From NCBI GenBank assembly GCA_037892765.1, contig JBBKBW010000006.1: a DNA stretch of 64,000 nt, one strand, 5' to 3'. Source of the stretch: Clostridium_AQ sp900552125. GTDB lineage: Bacteria > Bacillota_I > Bacilli_A > Erysipelotrichales > Erysipelotrichaceae. Position 1 is the first letter of the stretch, and every line of letters starts with the position of its first letter. Position numbers and translations under genes: made by a program. Below are positions 26,769-35,443 of the stretch, one piece after another. The notes under the pieces are model-generated. The model had not been told where the DNA came from, ran no database searches, and worked only from the letters and a program-made list of their open reading frames with translations.

Positions 26769-27597
26769 CTTCTTCACCCGTTCTTTTCTTTCTAATCATT
26801 TCATATTTGGCCCAAACACCAGAATAAATAATATTTCTTAATATATCAGCATATTTAAGTATTGGCAAGGTTTCGAATGCATCAGCACTGCGTGCTATCA
26901 TCATCTCTAATATTACTTTGACACGTTCATCAAAATGTTCATCATCTTTTCTGCTTGAAAAGGGATTAAACTGATTTTCTTTTATATCTTTTTCTATATC
27001 ATCATAAGCATCCATGATATAGATGAATCTACCTAAATAATCTCCCATTTCATATAACACATCATACCACTCATCCTTGCGATATGTTAGTATTTCTGCC
27101 ATCATAATTCCAGTTAGATTCGCCAGCTGATCTAAATCCTGACATTGATTCTTTTCTAACATCTCTGTTTTTTGTAACGCTTCTTTTATACGCTGGATTT
27201 TTTCAGAATATTGTTTTTCCAAATCCTGCATTGGTTTTTTTAACATACGCATCATGGAACGTGCCTGCATGCGACGTTCATCTTTCCAATCATCTTCGCA
27301 TTTTAAGTATGTTAATACAATAGTCATATCCGCTGCATACTGAATGTACTCATTTATCTGCTTTTGATGTTTTTGAAAAGGATGCACAATACATCGTTCT
27401 GTAACTATTTCTTCTTTTGGTTCATATAAACCGCTTAATAATATTGCTAAAAAAGTTAAATCATAATTTAGTGTAATCTGTCCTCTTCTTCCAAATCGTT
27501 CATGTAATGTTCTACATAAGCCGCAATAGAAAGATTGATACAGATCATAATCTTTTATCTTTAACTCTGGTTTATTGACTACAATGTATCCAAACAT
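26752..27597 (-). CDS. DUF5685-like protein
   Basis: A 281-residue, mostly helical soluble protein. The N-terminus MFGYIVVNKPELKIKDYD and YQSFYCGLCRTLHERFG match the DUF5685 pattern, with conserved Cys pairs (CGLC; ERCIVHPF). A second conserved part is DDIEKDIKENQFNPF near residue 200. The shape and Asp-rich motifs recall all-helical prenyl-transfer-like proteins, but the function is not known. It is co-transcribed with the J-domain protein. Confidence 0.75.
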   Translation of the reverse strand: MFGYIVVNKPELKIKDYDLYQSFYCGLCRTLHERFGRRGQITLNYDLTFLAILLSGLYEPKEEIVTERCIVHPFQKHQKQINEYIQYAADMTIVLTYLKCEDDWKDERRMQARSMMRMLKKPMQDLEKQYSEKIQRIKEALQKTEMLEKNQCQDLDQLANLTGIMMAEILTYRKDEWYDVLYEMGDYLGRFIYIMDAYDDIEKDIKENQFNPFSSRKDDEHFDERVKVILEMMIARSADAFETLPILKYADILRNIIYSGVWAKYEMIRKKRTGEEDGRSI

Positions 27598-27697
27598 ATA
27601 CTTCCCTGCCTTTATTAAAAAGCCTTATGTGTCTAGTTTACGCTTATTGTTTTCGAATTTCAAGTAAAGATTCAAGGATAACATAATAACACATACT

Positions 27698-28453
27698 TTA
27701 TTTTACTGTGTGATGACGCACAAAGCAATAAGAAACATCATCAGATAATTTTTCATCAAATTGATAACCTAAACGAGAAAATTGCTTCACTTCTTCAAAG
27801 GTTTGAATATTATTCTCTGCCAGCCAGCGTACCATTTCCCCTCTTGCCATTTTCACATAGACTCCTTTTTCTCTACATTTTCCCTGCTCCTCTTCTAGAA
27901 AATAACAGGTTACACAATGCACATCCTTCTGTAGAAATCGCTTTACAGCTTTTCCATACTGTTTACTGGATAAATCCAAGATCTGTTTATCTTCTAATGT
28001 GATATTCTGATAAATGGTATCTTTCCAAAAATCATATAAACTATGACAAAACGATGTATGAAAAGGACTATCTAGTTCTAATCGATAGGGTACAATTCCA
28101 TCAAAAGGAGTTAATATGCCATAAAAAGCAGAAAGGATACGTAAATGCTTTTGAACATATGCAAAACATTCATCTGTAAATACATCAGGTGCCATATATT
28201 TATATTGAATACCATCAAAGGCCAATAAAGCAGGAACGACATTATGATATAAATCCATTTGCTGATAAGAATCATATGTCCACTCTGCAATACTATTACT
28301 ACAAGAAAGCATCTTCTTACATTCTTCCTTTGATTTTTTCTTTAATTCAGCCAACAACTGTTCTGTTTTATTAATAAATATAGGCATTTGCCTAGCATCC
28401 ATATAATCAATAATTGGTCGTATTTTCTTTGCTGGTGCAATCATTATCATCAT
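27698..28453 (-). CDS. yaaA: Peroxide stress protein YaaA family
   Basis: A 251-residue protein of the UPF0246/DUF328 family. Recognisable parts are MIAPAKKI at the start, FDGIQYKYM near residue 80, LSAFYGILTPFDGIVPYRLE near residue 110-130, and ARGEMVRWLAENN near the end. E. coli YaaA limits intracellular iron damage during peroxide stress by reducing free Fe(II). Its closeness to feoAB and Mn catalase fits that role. It starts at an ATG after AGGTGA. Confidence 0.9.
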   Translation of the reverse strand: MMIMIAPAKKIRPIIDYMDARQMPIFINKTEQLLAELKKKSKEECKKMLSCSNSIAEWTYDSYQQMDLYHNVVPALLAFDGIQYKYMAPDVFTDECFAYVQKHLRILSAFYGILTPFDGIVPYRLELDSPFHTSFCHSLYDFWKDTIYQNITLEDKQILDLSSKQYGKAVKRFLQKDVHCVTCYFLEEEQGKCREKGVYVKMARGEMVRWLAENNIQTFEEVKQFSRLGYQFDEKLSDDVSYCFVRHHTVK

Positions 28454-28493
28454 TATATATCACCTGAGTTACAATAGCATATTTTTTCATAAA

Positions 28494-28526
28494 AAGAAAG
28501 AGAAGCATGCCATATTGACACGCTTC
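28494..28526 (-). terminator. Terminator of clpB
   Basis: GAAGCATG (28502-28509) and CACGCTTC (28519-28526) form a stem with one mismatch. The minus strand continues into a T-rich stretch. It lies just past the clpB stop. Confidence 0.55.
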
Positions 28527-28532
28527 CCAAGT

Positions 28533-31091
28533 TTAATCTTCGCTATGCTTTATGTTTACCACATATTCACCGTTTTCAACATTCAGATAAATGTGGTCAT
28601 CTTTTCCAGCATTGCCCTCAATCATCTTACGCGCAATCAAAGTTTCAATATTACGTTGGATATATCGTTTCATAGGACGTGCTCCATAAACTGGATCAAC
28701 TCCCTGTGTCGCAATTGCCTGATATACCTTATCATTAACCTCTAAGGTAATATCTTTATGTGCAAGACGTTCTGCTAACTCATTCATGAATTTATGGGCA
28801 ATCTTACCAAGCATATCTTCATTTAAGGCATTGAAAACTACAATTTCATCAATACGATTAATGAATTCCGGTTTGAAATATTTCTTAACCTCATTCATAT
28901 AATTCTCATCACGATGTTCTTTATCAAATGCATACTGACTTCCTAAGTTACTTGTCATAATCAGCAACGTATTCTTAAAGTCGACCGTAACACCCTTAGA
29001 ATCTGTAATACGACCATCATCTAAAATCTGCAGCAACACATTGAATACATCTGGATGTGCTTTTTCAACTTCATCAAATAAGACTATAGAATATGGATTT
29101 CTACGAACGGCCTCGCTTAACTGTCCGCCTTCGTCATAACCTACATATCCCGGAGGAGCACCGATTAAACGAGACACACTATGTTTCTCCATATATTCAC
29201 TCATATCAATACGTACGATATGAGATTCACTATCAAATAACTGTTCTGCCAATGCCTTAGCAACTTCTGTTTTACCAACACCAGTAGGACCTAAGAATAA
29301 GAAGCTTCCGATTGGACGGTTTTCATCTTGAATCTGTGCCTTGCTACGTAAAATTGCATCCGTTACTAATTCTAGCGCATTGTCTTGCCCAATAACACGT
29401 TTTGATAATGCTTCTTTTAAATGAAGAAGTTTCTGACGTTCACTTTCTACTAATCGTGTGACTTCAACACCAGTCCATTTTGAAACAATTTTCGCAATCA
29501 TTTCTTCATTTACTGTTTCCTGAATCATCGCATCTTCTTTTTGTTTCTCTGCTTGTTCACGAATCAGTTTTTCTAAATGAGGAATCGTACCATATTGCAG
29601 TTTTGCCGCATCTTCATAACGGGCTTCATTTTGAGCCTGTTCCAAATCAAGACGAGCTTTTTCCAATTTAACTTTCGCATCTTTACTTTCCTGCAATTCT
29701 GCCTTTTCATCTTCCCATTTAGTATACATAGTAGCTTTTTGTGACTGCAATTCAGCTAATTCATCTCGTATATCCGCAAGACGTTCTTTAGACTTTTTAT
29801 CTTCTTCTTTCTTTAAAGCTGTTTCCTCAATCTGCAATTGCATGATTTTTCTTTGCAGTTCATCTAATTCCTGTGGCATGGATTCCATTTCCACACGTAA
29901 AGTTGCACATGCTTCATCAATTAAGTCAATCGCTTTATCAGGAAGGAATCGATCCGTAATATAACGGTTTGACATTGTTGCGGCAGCTATAATTGCCTCA
30001 TCTAAAATTTTTACACCATGATAAGATTCAAAACGATCTTTCAATCCACGTAAAATAGAAATTGTATCTTCTACCGTCGGCTCTTGTACCGTTACACGTT
30101 GAAAACGACGTTCCAAAGCAGCATCCTTTTCAATATACTGACGATATTCATTAAATGTTGTAGCTCCGATACAACGAAGTTCACCACGTGCTAACATTGG
30201 TTTCAACATATTTCCAGCATCCATGCTTCCTTCTGTTTTACCAGCACCAACTAAGTTATGAATTTCATCAATGAAAAGAATAATATTACCTTCCGCCTGT
30301 TTTACTTCTTCAAGAATTGATTTCAGACGTTCTTCAAACTCACCACGATATTTAGCCCCAGCAATCAAAGAACCCATATCTAATTCAATTAATTTCTTAT
30401 CTTTTAAAGATTGTGGAACATCGCCCTTCATAATACGCCATGCAATTCCTTCCACAACGGCTGTCTTACCAACACCAGGCTCACCAATCAGCACTGGATT
30501 GTTTTTCGTTTTACGAGAAAGAATCTGAATTACTCGACGAATCTCATCATCACGTCCGATAATAGGATCGATTTTCCCATTTTTTACATCCTCTACTAAA
30601 TCACGACCATATTTACTTAACGCTTCTAAATTTGTTTCCGCATTAGGTGAATCCATCGTTTTACCCCCTCGACGCTTCAATTCCTCATCTTTACAGACAT
30701 CTTCCTTCAAATTGAATTCCTTTACCAATTTTTTAGAGATATAAGAACGATTAAACATCAACGCAATCCATACACTTGCTACACTTAAATAGGTTTCCTG
30801 TACACTTGTGCTCCATTGTTCAGCTTTTGAAAAAGCATTAGCTACTTCATTAGAAAACTGAGGATTCGCATTTGATGTAGTCGCAACACGTTTCATTTCC
30901 TCATCAATTATTGATAAAGCTCTTGTTTTATCTAAATTCAAACGTTTAAACAAACCATCCAGCACATCATTCTCATAAATTGCCTTCAACATGTGAATGG
31001 TGTCAACATTAGCATGACGATAGTTCTTACAGATTTCTACTGCATGCATAATGACTTCTTGTAATTTTTCACTAATTTTATCAAAGTTCAT
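28533..31091 (-). CDS. clpB: ATP-dependent chaperone/disaggregase ClpB
   Basis: An 852-residue Hsp100 disaggregase. It has an N-domain (residues 1-145), a first AAA+ module (GEPGVGKT Walker A; VLFIDEIHN-type Walker B seen as IILFIDEIHNL), the long coiled-coil middle domain (about 400-520), and a second AAA+ module (GPTGVGKTE; IVLFDEVEKAH; arginine-finger region). The middle domain marks it as ClpB rather than ClpA or ClpC. It works with DnaK/DnaJ/GrpE (42197-46990). Two CIRCE elements precede it, so HrcA controls it. Confidence 0.96.
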   Translation of the reverse strand: MNFDKISEKLQEVIMHAVEICKNYRHANVDTIHMLKAIYENDVLDGLFKRLNLDKTRALSIIDEEMKRVATTSNANPQFSNEVANAFSKAEQWSTSVQETYLSVASVWIALMFNRSYISKKLVKEFNLKEDVCKDEELKRRGGKTMDSPNAETNLEALSKYGRDLVEDVKNGKIDPIIGRDDEIRRVIQILSRKTKNNPVLIGEPGVGKTAVVEGIAWRIMKGDVPQSLKDKKLIELDMGSLIAGAKYRGEFEERLKSILEEVKQAEGNIILFIDEIHNLVGAGKTEGSMDAGNMLKPMLARGELRCIGATTFNEYRQYIEKDAALERRFQRVTVQEPTVEDTISILRGLKDRFESYHGVKILDEAIIAAATMSNRYITDRFLPDKAIDLIDEACATLRVEMESMPQELDELQRKIMQLQIEETALKKEEDKKSKERLADIRDELAELQSQKATMYTKWEDEKAELQESKDAKVKLEKARLDLEQAQNEARYEDAAKLQYGTIPHLEKLIREQAEKQKEDAMIQETVNEEMIAKIVSKWTGVEVTRLVESERQKLLHLKEALSKRVIGQDNALELVTDAILRSKAQIQDENRPIGSFLFLGPTGVGKTEVAKALAEQLFDSESHIVRIDMSEYMEKHSVSRLIGAPPGYVGYDEGGQLSEAVRRNPYSIVLFDEVEKAHPDVFNVLLQILDDGRITDSKGVTVDFKNTLLIMTSNLGSQYAFDKEHRDENYMNEVKKYFKPEFINRIDEIVVFNALNEDMLGKIAHKFMNELAERLAHKDITLEVNDKVYQAIATQGVDPVYGARPMKRYIQRNIETLIARKMIEGNAGKDDHIYLNVENGEYVVNIKHSED

Positions 31092-31107
31092 ACGATCACG
31101 CTCCTTT

Positions 31108-31180
31108 TTAGCACTCTCACTCTTTGATTGCTAATGATATTATAACACAACATTTAGCACTGTCAAGGTCTGAGTGCTAA
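31108..31180 (-). promoter_or_regulatory. clpB promoter with two CIRCE elements
   Basis: CIRCE 1 is TTAGCACTG-N9-GAGTGCTAA (31154-31180), and CIRCE 2 is TTAGCACTC-N9-GATTGCTAA (31108-31134). The promoter on the minus strand is TTGACA (31161-31166), a 16-bp spacer and TATAAT (31139-31144). The -35 lies inside CIRCE 1, and CIRCE 2 covers the start of the transcript. HrcA (45977-46990) is the expected repressor. Confidence 0.93.
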
Positions 31181-31245
31181 AAAATTTTATTTTATTTTCT
31201 TTTGGTTTTTTTGTTATAATAAATATGAAAAATGCGAGGTATCCT

Positions 31246-31674
31246 ATGACAAATTATGAAAATTATGAACTTAAATGTAAAATTATCACAGAAAACAACA
31301 ACCACTACATTCAACAATTCAAAGAATACCTGACTTTACAGGGATTATCAAAAAAAACAATCTGCAGACATTGTAATAATGTCGAGTTCTATTTAAATAC
31401 CTTTTCCTTACGAGAAGATGCAAATGATTACAACTTTGGTTGCACTAGCTATGCTTTAAATGATTTCTTCGGTTATTTCTTCATCAGAAAATGCATGTGG
31501 TCAACACCAAACACCATAAAAAGCACCGCCGCAAGCTTTAAGAAATTTTATGCCTTTATGTTGAGCAAAAAATATATTACCAAGGAACAGTATGAAGAAC
31601 TCACTAGTACTATAAAAGACAATATGTTTTTTTGGCAAGAAGAATGCGAAGACTTCAATAATCCAGTATACTAA
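31246..31674 (+). CDS. Stand-alone integrase N-terminal (SAM-like) domain protein
   Basis: About 142 residues. Residues 20-125 look like the core-binding N-domain of tyrosine recombinases (QQFKEYLTLQGLSKKTICRHCNNVEFYL and STAASFKKFYAFMLSKKYI), but no catalytic R-HxxR-Y domain follows. The frame ends with a short acidic tail and a terminator, so it looks complete rather than cut. I start at the ATG at 31246 after GAGGTATCCT. An extended -10 TGTTATAAT (31212-31220) lies upstream. It may be a DNA-binding protein or a decoy; no mobile element surrounds it. Confidence 0.68.
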   Translation: MTNYENYELKCKIITENNNHYIQQFKEYLTLQGLSKKTICRHCNNVEFYLNTFSLREDANDYNFGCTSYALNDFFGYFFIRKCMWSTPNTIKSTAASFKKFYAFMLSKKYITKEQYEELTSTIKDNMFFWQEECEDFNNPVY

Positions 31675-31688
31675 ATACAATATAACAG

Positions 31689-31716
31689 CCATCACTCTAT
31701 GAAGAGTGATTTTTTC
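31689..31716 (+). terminator. Terminator of 31246-31674
   Basis: ATCACTC (31691-31697) and GAGTGAT (31704-31710) with a 6-base loop, followed by TTTTTT. Confidence 0.88.
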
Positions 31717-31757
31717 ATACATACATTTACGCTTTTTTGTCAATTTTAAACTATGCT

Positions 31758-31802
31758 ATAAAAAAGATAGGAATTACAATCTATTAAATGGTTCCTATCT
31801 TT
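31758..31802 (-). terminator. Terminator of the decayed gene at 31805
   Basis: An 11-bp perfect stem (AAAGATAGGAA 31763-31773, TTCCTATCTTT 31792-31802) with a T-run on the minus strand. It survives although the gene in front of it is broken. Confidence 0.75.
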
Positions 31803-31804
31803 AA

Positions 31805-31974
31805 TTATATTTCATTAATTCTAGTAACTGCATTTATCTGTTTATTTTCATGATTCCAAAACACAATATCTTCTTCAATTATTCTATAACACAAATAATT
31901 TCAAAGGGATCAATTTCAAAAGGAATTAAATTCCTATCTTCTATTGAAAATAGTGCGTAATAACATAATTTCAC
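31805..31974 (-). pseudogene. Decayed small gene with a frameshift
   Basis: Reading on the minus strand from a GTG at 31974 gives KLCYYALFSIEDRNLIPFEI and continues to a stop. A one-base shift near 31885 restores a second good stretch (YRIIEEDIVFWNHENKQ, then VTRINEI and a stop at 31805). Together they suggest a small soluble protein of about 55 residues or the tail of a longer one. The family was not recognised. Confidence 0.55.
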
Positions 31975-32094
31975 CCACAATAACTTTATTACTCGAATGC
32001 ATTATATAGCAATAAATTATAGATATAAAAATTACTAAACATTAAGCTAATAAAACACAACAGCTAATCCTAGCAATTGAATATAAAAGATATA

Positions 32095-33007
32095 TTAATT
32101 AGTTGAATACAAAATAGATTCATCCGTTTCACCATTTTTCATCTTTGTTATTCGAGCTGATAAAGCTGTAGTTAAATCTTCTCTCTTTAAATTCTCAAAA
32201 GACTCCCAATTTCCATTACGTGATTCAAAAGTTATATTATATATTTCTAATTGAAACCTAATTTATCAAAATATTCCTGTATTAGTTTTGCTTCTTCAAT
32301 TGCGGTATCTATAGATGTAGTATCATCTACATGCAACCCAAATGTTAAAGGAACTTCTTTAAATAAGGACTTATCATAATCTATATTATTTTCATAATGG
32401 TTAATTAAATATTCTTTGGTTTGTGTAGTTAGTAATCCTCCAATTGCCACTCTATGTCCATTTGGCAACATTTTTTTAGTTAGAATTTCCAATTCTTTTT
32501 GAAATGAAGTAGTTAAACGAAACGTCATATTCTCGCCGTTTGATATATCTTCATAATTATCTTCGACCTTATGAAATGGTTCCCATACTATCTTAAAATT
32601 ATCGTCTTCTCCTTCTCCAGTCAAACTCATCCCATAAAACTCTGAACTTAAATCACTATCTTCATGATAAGTTATAGTTGATACCGTATAATCATTTGCA
32701 TTTTCAATTTTATGTAAATGATGATACATAAGAGCTCTTGCTAATATTCCTTGTATTTGAAAGAACAGAAGCAGTAAAATCAAAACGAAGACAAAGAAGA
32801 AACATACTAAAAAATGACGGTTTCTTTTTATTTTTTTCAAAACATCAAATTTTTTCTCTACAGCATCTGTTTCATTACGTTTCATATTAACATATAGATA
32901 TTGGCAATGCTGACAAGTATTTCAATTAGCTTTTTACTTTCATCACTACATGATCCATCAATATACTTTGGTAATAAATCTTCAATAATACTACAGTTGA
33001 TTTCCAT
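32095..33007 (-). pseudogene. Frameshifted zinc-finger (anti-sigma-like) membrane protein
   Basis: Three frames join into one protein. The ATG at 33007 (AGAGGATATGATA before it) gives MEINCSIIEDLLPKYIDG, typical of zf-HC2 anti-sigma N-termini. After LIE the frame is lost by a small deletion, and the motif resumes as TCQHCQYLYVNMK directly upstream of the 212-codon frame 32247-32885, which has a membrane helix near its residues 30-50. That frame then stops early: adding one base at about 32248 continues it for 51 codons to 32095. The zinc-ligand His is missing at the deletion. The 212-codon frame alone could still be translated. Confidence 0.75.
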
Positions 33008-33032
33008 TATCATATCCTCTTTTTCATTAGTT

Positions 33033-33494
33033 TTAGAAAACAATTACAAAATAATATCCTATATTCATTTCTTCATTATAAACAAGTAGTTCATCTTTCA
33101 TTCCATCTTCTCTTTCTTCAAGATAAAGATATTCTGTATTTTTATCATTTTCTAATTCAGAAAAATCTTCTAGAAAAGCTTCTTTATCAAAATCTGGGTA
33201 GTCGTTAGCCTCTACTTCCGTATCTAGCATTGATAGAAAACTATGATCTAGTAATTCAAAGAAATTATCATCAATTGGCTGAAAAGATTCCAAGGATTGC
33301 GGTTCATCTAATGATATTAAATAAATGTTAAATTCATCGTTTCCAAACCCTTGTGCACTTTCAAATAATAGAATTTCTGAAAAATCTGTATTTATAATTT
33401 CTGCTATTCTATCATTATATTTATATGAATCATCACAGCCAGTGAAAAACAGCATCAAAAACATCAACAAACATATTTTCATAATTTTTTTCAC
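33033..33494 (-). CDS. Putative lipoprotein
   Basis: About 153 residues with a signal peptide ending in a lipobox (FFTGC, Cys near residue 16 from the chosen start). The mature part is acidic, rich in Glu, Asp and Phe, with no recognised domain. I start at the GTG at 33494 because GGAGG lies 8 bp upstream; the ATG at 33509 overlaps that site. It is directly upstream of the broken zinc-finger gene and was probably in one operon with it, perhaps as part of an envelope sensing unit. Confidence 0.75.
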   Translation of the reverse strand: MKKIMKICLLMFLMLFFTGCDDSYKYNDRIAEIINTDFSEILLFESAQGFGNDEFNIYLISLDEPQSLESFQPIDDNFFELLDHSFLSMLDTEVEANDYPDFDKEAFLEDFSELENDKNTEYLYLEEREDGMKDELLVYNEEMNIGYYFVIVF

Positions 33495-33640
33495 TATAAT
33501 TGCCTCCATGCCATCTCTTTAATCCTCTATATAAAGTATAGCATCGAATACCTTTAACATCCCTTACAATATAATTACGGTTTTTTTAATAAAATTTAAC
33601 TTTTTTGTTTAATAATGAATCAATCATAGTAATTAGATAC

Positions 33641-33678
33641 AAAAAAACATATTAACTTACATTGTATAAGCTAATATG
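33641..33678 (-). terminator. Terminator of the LURP-one-like operon
   Basis: CATATTAACTTA (33648-33659) and TAAGCTAATATG (33667-33678) pair with one mismatch, then a 7-base T-run follows on the minus strand. Confidence 0.8.
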
Positions 33679-33688
33679 AATTTCTCTT

Positions 33689-34165
33689 TTATGCATTATT
33701 GTTTGAACATTTTTCCGCATCAATGGCAAGAACTAACATTAAAGCGCAAAGGTAGTCTTTAGGATTTTTAACATCAATTACGTATGTGTCCGTCCAATTA
33801 AATAATTGTTTTGATATTGTCGCAATTTCATATCCAGAAGAATCTAAAATTCTATAATCCCATTCCCATATGTTTCCTTCTACATGCCATCCATTGTATT
33901 CAATATTATATTTAGGTTTAAAGAAACTTAGTTCTTTACTGATACACCCCATATAAGTATCTCCAAAATATAATTCGAATTTAGGAAGAAACGTCAATAC
34001 TCTTTCTTTCACAGTCCCTACTTCATATCCATGGGCATCATATATTTTTAGACAATGTCCCCATGATAATTGTCCCTTTACTGTATAAATTGTTTCTCCT
34101 GCCTCATTATATATATCATAACTGTCGAACCATGAAAAAAATCGTTGTTTAAATAAAAGTTTCAT
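33689..34165 (-). CDS. LURP-one-related (YxjI-like) protein
   Basis: A 158-residue protein of the LOR/tubby-like beta-barrel family. Repeated strands are visible: SYDIYNEAGETIYTVKG, HCLKIYDAHGYEVGTVKE, and RILDSSGYEIATISKQ, the usual signature. A C-terminal hydrophobic helix (ALMLVLAIDA) fills the barrel in this fold. I start at the ATG at 34165, preceded by GTGAGG. It follows the DJ-1-like gene by 12 bp. The function of bacterial members is not known. Confidence 0.82.
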   Translation of the reverse strand: MKLLFKQRFFSWFDSYDIYNEAGETIYTVKGQLSWGHCLKIYDAHGYEVGTVKERVLTFLPKFELYFGDTYMGCISKELSFFKPKYNIEYNGWHVEGNIWEWDYRILDSSGYEIATISKQLFNWTDTYVIDVKNPKDYLCALMLVLAIDAEKCSNNNA

Positions 34166-34177
34166 CTCTATCCTCAC

Positions 34178-34786
34178 TTATCTTTTTGCTAAACCAAATG
34201 TTCCATAAGGAAAATCAATTCCTAAAACTTTAGAAATTTCACAAGCCCATTCTCGATAATGCCAAGCATTTGCGGTAATAATATGATCAGAAATCACAAC
34301 ATCTAATCCTTCATGCTGATCAATTTCATTTACATCAATCATATTCTTCAATTGTTCAGCTGTAAAACTAATGGTTGTACAACCGCCATTTTCCATAAAA
34401 TTTTCTTTAGTAACTGATGAGACAAATGGTCTATCTTTCATAATGCCTGCACTCATCAAAATCATCGGCGCAACAGAAATAGCCGCAATCCATTTCTTTT
34501 GAGCATCAAAATCTCTAATTAAGTTTAATAAATCTTCATCTGTTATAATCCAATCAGCACTATCATCTTCTGCACCGATACCTGTTAAAATCAAAATATC
34601 GTAATCCTCTACTTTCGCGTCTTTCCATGTTTTCTCAGGAATAGCCAGCATACCTTCTTCACAACGTACCGGTTCAGTTGTTTTTGACATAAAATCAACT
34701 TTTATATTCGCAAAATGCATAGTTTCTAGTATAGCGCTAATTTCAAAATTACAAAACCAGTCATAAATACATACAGCAGCTCGCAT
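34178..34786 (-). CDS. DJ-1/PfpI family protein lacking the nucleophile Cys
   Basis: A 202-residue protein with the DJ-1/PfpI alpha/beta fold: VCIYDWFCNFEISAILE at the start and DILILTGIGAEDD in the first half. The nucleophile elbow, where Cys usually sits, reads AAISVAPMILMSAG, so Ser or Val replaces it. A conserved His-Glu pair (DQHEGLDVV) remains. I start at the ATG at 34786 with AGGAGG 6 bp upstream. The loss of Cys argues against a protease or deglycase and favours a binding role. Confidence 0.85.
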   Translation of the reverse strand: MRAAVCIYDWFCNFEISAILETMHFANIKVDFMSKTTEPVRCEEGMLAIPEKTWKDAKVEDYDILILTGIGAEDDSADWIITDEDLLNLIRDFDAQKKWIAAISVAPMILMSAGIMKDRPFVSSVTKENFMENGGCTTISFTAEQLKNMIDVNEIDQHEGLDVVISDHIITANAWHYREWACEISKVLGIDFPYGTFGLAKR

Positions 34787-34801
34787 ATGCATCCTCCTCT
34801 T

Positions 34802-35443
34802 TTATTTTACGTATTTTTTCACCTCGTCCATAGAATGGATTTTTGCATAAGCTTTACTTTGGTCAATACCAAATTGCTCATCCGCATAAGCGATAACACG
34901 CATGCCTGCTGCATTTCCTGCCGCAATACCATACGTACTATCTTCCACCGCAACACATTCTGATGGATCAACACCTAACTTCTTTGCGGCTGTTAAATAG
35001 ATTTCTGGATTGGGTTTACTTTCTTCAAACATCTCACCACTTAATAACACATCAAAATAATCCTGCAAGCCACAAACATTGACCATTTCTTCTATCTGAT
35101 ATAACCAAGAACTTGAAGCAATTGCAGTTTTATAACCTTCTTTTTTCAGCCAGCAAAGAATTTCCTTTACCCCCGGATTTAATACCTCATCGTAACGAAA
35201 TGGATGTTCTTCTACATACTTATCTAGTTTTTCTGTAAACTCTTCAATTGACCAGTCTACCTGCATTTTTTCTATACATTTATGATACGTATATTCATAA
35301 GAGCTACCTACTAATGCATGAAAAAAAGCATCATCAGCATCTGCCCCATAACAATGAAAAAATCCAAGTAATTGTTCCAAATACTTTGGTTCACTGTTTA
35401 CCAACACCCCATCCATATCAAATACAACTGCTCTAATCATCAT
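34802..35443 (-). CDS. HAD hydrolase, beta-phosphoglucomutase-like
   Basis: A 213-residue HAD-superfamily phosphatase or mutase. Motif I is VVFDMDGVLVNSEP with the nucleophile Asp, motif II is the Ser in AIASSS, motif III Lys is in SKPNPEIYL, and motif IV is AVEDSTYGI. The four-helix cap between residues 15 and 85 is typical of the PGMB group. It overlaps the methylase gene by 11 bp. The substrate is a small phosphorylated compound, not identified. Confidence 0.9.
   Translation of the reverse strand: MMIRAVVFDMDGVLVNSEPKYLEQLLGFFHCYGADADDAFFHALVGSSYEYTYHKCIEKMQVDWSIEEFTEKLDKYVEEHPFRYDEVLNPGVKEILCWLKKEGYKTAIASSSWLYQIEEMVNVCGLQDYFDVLLSGEMFEESKPNPEIYLTAAKKLGVDPSECVAVEDSTYGIAAGNAAGMRVIAYADEQFGIDQSKAYAKIHSMDEVKKYVK

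Noticed and set aside
31246..31674. Prophage or integrative element suggested by an integrase-like domain
   Set aside because: The catalytic domain is missing, and there are no attachment-site repeats, phage genes or tRNA nearby.
32901..33089. 62-codon open frame on the plus strand
   Set aside because: It mirrors the minus-strand zinc-finger N-terminus, which has a ribosome site and a recognisable motif.
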